DNA of 6,366 nucleotides from Desulfobacteraceae bacterium (GTDB taxonomy: Bacteria > Desulfobacterota > Desulfobacteria > Desulfobacterales > BuS5). The translations under genes were made by a program, and so were the position numbers. The notes beneath the pieces were generated by a model. It was not told the origin of the DNA. It saw only the letters and a list, made by a program, of their open reading frames with translations, and searched no databases. Of this stretch, positions 6,257 through 6,366 are shown piece by piece. Every line of letters begins with the position of its first letter. The first letter of the stretch is position 1. Where the stretch lies: NCBI GenBank assembly GCA_030642865.1, contig DAOWMW010000077.1, forward strand, positions 1 through 6,366, given 5' to 3'.

Positions 6257-6366
6257 TCAGTTTTCAATTCTGGGGAAAAGCCTTATCGATTTTAAAAGCC
6301 TGGTCCCTGGTTTAATAACATTCCATTTTTTAAGTTCATCTATATAATTAAACTTTCCTTTTAAAA
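6257..6366 (-). CDS. C-terminal end of an unidentified protein, cut by the window edge
   Basis: Reading the minus strand from the right edge (two bases in), 35 codons run open to a TGA at 6257-6259. The residues include FNYIDELKKWNVIKPG, a charged, plausible helix-like stretch, then TRLLKSIRLFPRIEN and the stop. No start is in the window, and the piece is too short to assign a family. The other two minus frames soon meet stops (a TAA within the first six codons in one of them). The residue make-up looks protein-like, but 35 open codons alone is weak evidence. The AT-rich inverted repeat about 54 bases downstream could end its transcript. Confidence 0.4.
   Translation of the reverse strand, partial: LKGKFNYIDELKKWNVIKPGTRLLKSIRLFPRIEN

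Noticed and set aside
6150..6301. 11-base direct repeat TTTAAAAGCCT at 6150-6160 and 6291-6301
   Set aside because: Short and AT-rich; the second copy lies inside the partial coding end. Probably chance.

Overview
The window looks like a piece of a low-GC, homopolymer-rich bacterial chromosome. The gene complement and the scattered palindromic elements would fit an anaerobic Desulfobacterota (Desulfobacteraceae-like) organism. That placement is an inference from general familiarity; there is no rRNA or other phylogenetic marker here. Every gene I can support lies on the minus strand, so the functional reading order is from high to low coordinates.

Right edge, 6366 to 5929: the last 35 codons of an unidentified gene, then an AT-rich inverted repeat. 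After it comes a 62-codon remnant that reads like the extreme C-terminus of a penicillin-binding protein transpeptidase; its catalytic part is missing.

Centre, 5917 to 2162: one very large gene for a GlmS-type (glutamine:fructose-6-phosphate amidotransferase-like) protein of about 1250 residues, roughly twice the size of ordinary GlmS. The glutaminase domain, both SIS domains and the lysine-bearing tail motif of GlmS can all be found in order. They are separated by extra segments of about 150, 65 and 110 residues and followed by about 200 further residues. Its N-terminus is ambiguous and may hide a frameshift in a run of six A/T pairs.

2172 to 1249: epmA, the lysyl-tRNA-synthetase-like enzyme that modifies elongation factor P. 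It overlaps the end of the giant gene by 11 bases and so is probably translationally coupled to it. 1150 to 221: panE, ketopantoate reductase (pantothenate/CoA synthesis), 98 bases further on with its own good Shine-Dalgarno.

Left edge, 1 to 113: a long imperfect hairpin with the look of a dispersed MITE/REP-type element. Bases 114-220, and the 98-base gap before panE, hold no gene I can support. No tRNA, rRNA, CRISPR array or complete mobile element was seen.

Together this is a metabolic/housekeeping cluster: amino-sugar formation, EF-P modification and coenzyme A precursor synthesis. The notable item is the expanded GlmS-like enzyme.
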